Positions 61,260-64,000 of a DNA stretch of 64,000 nt are shown in pieces; the first letter of the stretch is position 1; every line of letters begins with the position of its first letter. The stretch covers positions 1 through 64,000 of the forward strand of contig JAFQBA010000023.1 of NCBI GenBank assembly GCA_017416845.1. The letters run 5' to 3'. The notes beneath the pieces were generated by a model. The model did no database searches. It had not been told where the DNA came from and saw only the letters and a list, made by a program, of their open reading frames with translations. This DNA is from Clostridia bacterium (GTDB lineage: Bacteria > Bacillota > Clostridia > UMGS1810). The position numbers and the translations under genes were made by a program.

Positions 61260-61286
61260 TTGACATATCGGAAATTTTGTTATAAA
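61260..61286 (+). promoter_or_regulatory. Candidate promoter of rny
   Basis: TTGACA at 61260-61265, a 15-base spacer and TATAAA at 61281-61286. The short spacer lowers confidence. The leader of about 120 nt before rny holds a small GCATTGCATC-type hairpin near 61360. Confidence 0.4.
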
Positions 61287-61407
61287 ATATATATGTATGT
61301 ATTCAAAATTTGATATAAAGCGGAGTATATGTTCCTCTTATATCATTTCTCTTCGGTGCATTGCATCGCGAACGTTGAAAATTTAATAAAGAAAGGAGTT
61401 GATAAAG

Positions 61408-62949
61408 ATGGGTATAATAATTTCAATTGCATCTGCAGTCGTTGCTCTTGTTCTTGGGTTCTTCGTAGGAACCGTATACAGAAAAAAGATTGCAGAAGCT
61501 GAAATAGGCGGAGCTGAAGAAAAAGCAAAGTCAATTATAGACGAAGCAAAAAAGACCGCTGAAACCAAAAAGAAAGAAGCTCTGCTCGAAGCAAAGGACG
61601 AAATCCATAAGAGCAGAAATGAATTAGAGAAAGAACTCAAAGAAAGACGTGCTGAAATAAACCGTCAGGAAAGACGTATTCAGCAAAAAGAAGAAGCGCT
61701 TGACAAAAAGTCAGAAGCTCTCGAAAAGAAGGACGAAACGCTTGCTAAAAAGATTAAGGAAGCTGAAGCCCTTAAAGAAGAAACAGCCAAAGTCAAAAGT
61801 GCACAGCTTGAGATTTTAGAGCGTATCTCAGGACTTTCCGTAGAAGAAGCCAAGTCATATTTGCTGAAGAATGTTGAAGCAGAAATCAGACATGAAACAG
61901 CAATGATGATTAAAGATATTGAAGCTCAGGCAAAAGATGAAGCTGATAAGAAAGCTAAAAATATTATCAGTGCAGCCATTCAGAAATGTGCTGCAGACCA
62001 TGTGGCAGAAACAACTGTTTCGGTTGTTGCATTGCCAAATGATGAAATGAAGGGACGAATTATCGGTAGAGAGGGAAGAAACATCAGAACCCTCGAAACA
62101 TTAACCGGTATAGATTTGATTATCGACGATACTCCCGAAGCTGTTGTATTGTCGGGATTTGATCCGATTAAGAGAGAAATTGCAAGAATGTCTCTCGAAA
62201 AACTTATTGTTGACGGACGTATACATCCGGCACGTATTGAAGAAACTGTTGAAAAATCCAAAAAAGAAATCGAAGCCATCATCAAACAGGAGGGCGAACA
62301 AGCCACCTTTGAAACGGGGGTACATGGTTTGCATCCTGAACTTATCAAATTGCTTGGAAGGATGCGCTACAGAACCAGCTACGGTCAGAATGTTCTTAAA
62401 CATTCAACGGAGGTTGCTCATCTTGCCGGCATCATGGCGGCAGAACTCGGCGCAGATATCAAGGTTGCAAAAAGGGCAGGTCTTCTTCATGACATCGGTA
62501 AATCCGTTGACCACGAAATTGAAGGTTCCCATGTTGATATCGGTATTGATCTTGCAAAGAAATACCATGAATCAAATGATGTTATTCATGCAATTGCAGC
62601 TCACCACGGTGATGTGGAGGCTCAAACTGTAATTGCCTGCATAGTACAGGCTTGTGATGCAATCAGTGCAGCAAGACCCGGTGCAAGAAGAGAAAATCTG
62701 GAAACATACATAAAACGACTTGAGAAGCTTGAAGAAATTGCAAATTCCTTCAGCGGAGTTGAAAAATCTTATGCAATTCAGGCTGGACGCGAAATCAGAA
62801 TTATGGTTAAGCCCGAGGATGTTAAAGATGAAGATACAATCCTTATTGCCCGTGACATTGTAAAGAAAATTGAAAACGAGCTTGAATATCCCGGTCAGAT
62901 TAAGGTCAATGTAATCAGGGAGACTCGCTCAGTTGATTATGCGAAATAA
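61408..62949 (+). CDS. rny: Ribonuclease Y
   Basis: A 513-residue membrane-bound endoribonuclease that starts mRNA decay in Firmicutes. One N-terminal span (about 1-22) is followed by a long, charged coiled coil (about 30-190), a KH RNA-binding domain ([15 protein letters not shown] near 215-229) and an HD domain with [10 protein letters not shown] and AAHHGD, the metal-binding catalytic site. ATG 61408 follows AAAGGAG; TTG 61399 is too near that site. ymdB comes next, the standard rny-ymdB order, where YmdB is a known RNase Y partner. Confidence 0.96.
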   Translation: MGIIISIASAVVALVLGFFVGTVYRKKIAEAEIGGAEEKAKSIIDEAKKTAETKKKEALLEAKDEIHKSRNELEKELKERRAEINRQERRIQQKEEALDKKSEALEKKDETLAKKIKEAEALKEETAKVKSAQLEILERISGLSVEEAKSYLLKNVEAEIRHETAMMIKDIEAQAKDEADKKAKNIISAAIQKCAADHVAETTVSVVALPNDEMKGRIIGREGRNIRTLETLTGIDLIIDDTPEAVVLSGFDPIKREIARMSLEKLIVDGRIHPARIEETVEKSKKEIEAIIKQEGEQATFETGVHGLHPELIKLLGRMRYRTSYGQNVLKHSTEVAHLAGIMAAELGADIKVAKRAGLLHDIGKSVDHEIEGSHVDIGIDLAKKYHESNDVIHAIAAHHGDVEAQTVIACIVQACDAISAARPGARRENLETYIKRLEKLEEIANSFSGVEKSYAIQAGREIRIMVKPEDVKDEDTILIARDIVKKIENELEYPGQIKVNVIRETRSVDYAK

Positions 62950-63006
62950 TACATGGATGCCGTTTGTGCTTAACATGTAACCATATATTAAAATATATGA
63001 TGATTT

Positions 63007-63032
63007 GAGCGGACCTTCGGGTCCGCTCTTTA
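63007..63032 (+). terminator. UUCG-capped terminator between rny and ymdB
   Basis: Perfect 9-bp stem GAGCGGACC/GGTCCGCTC capped by a TTCG tetraloop, with a short T-run. Partial read-through into ymdB is likely since the genes belong together. Confidence 0.85.
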
Positions 63033-63067
63033 ACTGTGAAGAAAAAGTGCAAGAGGAGGAAATGTTT

Positions 63068-63841
63068 GTGAGATTGCTTGCTGTTGGTGATGTTTTTGGC
63101 GAATGCGGTGTTGAGTTTGTATCAATGGCTTTAAGGGGAATCCGAGAAGATGAAAACATTGATTTTTGTATAGCAAATGCTGAAAATACATCCGGAACGG
63201 GGATTACTCTCAGTGACTATGACAAACTTTATGATGCCGGTGTTGATGCCTTTACGCTTGGTAATCACACATTTGGCAAAAAAGACGTTTTTCGGCTATT
63301 TGAAAGAGAAACAAACATTGTCCGCCCGGCAAACTATCCGGATGGAACTCCCGGATGTGGGTCGGCGGTGTTGAAATGTGGAGACAAGAAAATTGGTATA
63401 CTCAATATTATGGGAAGGATTGACATTGCGGTTTCTCTGGATTGTCCGTTCAGAGCTGCCGACCGTGAACTGAAAAATCTTAAAGACCGGTGTGATTTTG
63501 TTGTTGTAGATTTTCACGCCGAAGCAACCAGTGAGAAAAAAGCCATGATGTATTATCTTGACTCGCGTGTGTCGGTGCTTTTCGGTACACACACTCATGT
63601 GCAGACTGCGGATGAAATCGTAACCAAAAACGGAATGGGTTATATTACTGATCTTGGTATGACCGGGGCAGAGGATTCGATATTAGGAGTAAAAAAAGAA
63701 ATTATCATGAGACGATTTATAAATGCTCTTCCGCAAAAATTTGAATATGCATATGGCAGAGCGGCACTTTGCGGTGCGGTATTTGAAATTGATGATACAA
63801 CAAACAAGTGTATATCTGTTAAAAGAATTTGTGTAAGATAG
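63068..63841 (+). CDS. ymdB: YmdB family metallophosphoesterase
   Basis: A 257-residue calcineurin-like phosphoesterase of the TIGR00282/YmdB family, a 2',3'-cyclic nucleotide phosphodiesterase known to affect biofilm and motility in Bacillus. It starts LLAVGDVFGECG and has NAENTSG, LGNHTFGKK, FHAEATSEKK and GTHTHVQTAD, which supply metal ligands. I place the start at GTG 63068, 9 nt after the AGAGGAGG site (63051-63058); ATG 63062 is only 3 nt from it. It follows rny, the usual order. Confidence 0.92.
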   Translation: MRLLAVGDVFGECGVEFVSMALRGIREDENIDFCIANAENTSGTGITLSDYDKLYDAGVDAFTLGNHTFGKKDVFRLFERETNIVRPANYPDGTPGCGSAVLKCGDKKIGILNIMGRIDIAVSLDCPFRAADRELKNLKDRCDFVVVDFHAEATSEKKAMMYYLDSRVSVLFGTHTHVQTADEIVTKNGMGYITDLGMTGAEDSILGVKKEIIMRRFINALPQKFEYAYGRAALCGAVFEIDDTTNKCISVKRICVR

Positions 63842-63930
63842 CCTTAACAGCCGCATTTTGTACCGGGCATTATAAGACTAAGGTTGACGGAATATGCATG
63901 TATGAAATAAAAATCAAGGAGCTGATGTGA

Positions 63931-64000
63931 TTGAAAAGGTTTTTTTGGACGATAGCTTTATTGGCGGTATTTTTGTCGGTTTTGACATCATGTACAGATT
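63931..64000 (+). CDS. Putative lipoprotein, cut by the window end
   Basis: The first 23 codons read as a lipoprotein signal: basic start KRFFW, hydrophobic core and lipobox LTSC at about residues 17-20, then TD. The start would be TTG 63931, 9 nt after AAGGAG (63916-63921). The gene continues past the window, so neither function nor length can be judged. The unusual start codon lowers confidence. Confidence 0.55.
   Translation, partial: MKRFFWTIALLAVFLSVLTSCTD

Noticed and set aside
1-64000. CRISPR arrays, rRNA genes, insertion sequences and integrases
   Set aside because: No regularly spaced repeats, rRNA signatures or transposase/integrase motifs were seen.

Overview
The window looks like a chromosomal segment of a Gram-positive, low-to-mid GC, anaerobic member of the Clostridia (class Clostridia, Firmicutes/Bacillota). 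The evidence is the ctsR-mcsA-mcsB-clpC heat-shock operon with a CtsR operator, SpoIIIE/FtsK, RNase Y plus YmdB, a T-box leader, a QueT-type ECF component, AGGAGG-like ribosome sites almost everywhere, and three secreted proteins with S-layer homology (SLH) modules. No outer-membrane genes are seen. I cannot name the species.

Layout. 1-626: a hairpin-rich repeat-like segment, then tandem promoters and a long structured leader. 626-3370: a 914-residue SLH protein. 3491-4363: DUF1653 protein, ferredoxin-thioredoxin reductase catalytic-type protein and thioredoxin. 4414-10383 (minus): penicillin-binding transpeptidase, polA, coaE, lytic transglycosylase and queT, the last behind a structured leader that may be a preQ1 riboswitch. 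10503-12429: a small lipoprotein, an RpiB-like isomerase and an Sfp-type phosphopantetheinyl transferase. 12430-13085: a large noncoding region with four DnaA-box-like sites, a nested inverted repeat and the ctsR promoter/operator. 13086-17512: ctsR-mcsA-mcsB-clpC.

17663-19515 (minus) is the oddest part: a three-gene cassette encoding a scaffold-like protein, an N4-gp56-type major capsid protein and a small capsid-associated protein. It has no portal, terminase, protease or tail genes and sits between ordinary host operons. This is my lead candidate for an undescribed system (a domesticated or orphan capsid).

19875-28336: two small membrane proteins, hisS-aspS, then a four-gene Gld-like ABC exporter set (ATPase, permease, GldG-like, DUF4340). 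28401-38164: YihY, rho, ftsK/spoIIIE, ygiQ overlapping folD by 95 nt, a metallo-hydrolase, a tyrosine-phosphatase-like protein and a VOC protein. 38323-38574: tRNA-Val, tRNA-Thr and tRNA-Tyr. 38616-39768: a self-inhibited type of Fic protein with an upstream operator array. 39980-40126: a candidate small RNA. 40198-46307: a reductase cluster, an XRE regulator with a membrane domain, and two sodium-coupled amino-acid transporters. 46363-51426: mtaB, a His-less HPr-like protein, DUF4364, D-amino-acid aminotransferase, and a tryptophan-type T-box controlling a trpB that has no trpA beside it. 51577-51937: two decayed gene heads. 52011-58165: two further SLH proteins flanking a divergent AraC regulator/esterase pair. 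58355-64000: yebC, murA, a YycJ-like hydrolase, rny, ymdB and the start of a lipoprotein gene cut by the window end.

Much of the window is housekeeping (replication, cell wall, protein quality control, tRNA charging). The accessory interest lies in the capsid cassette, the surface-protein genes, the structured noncoding elements and the decayed genes. All assignments are from reading the sequence; no database search was run.
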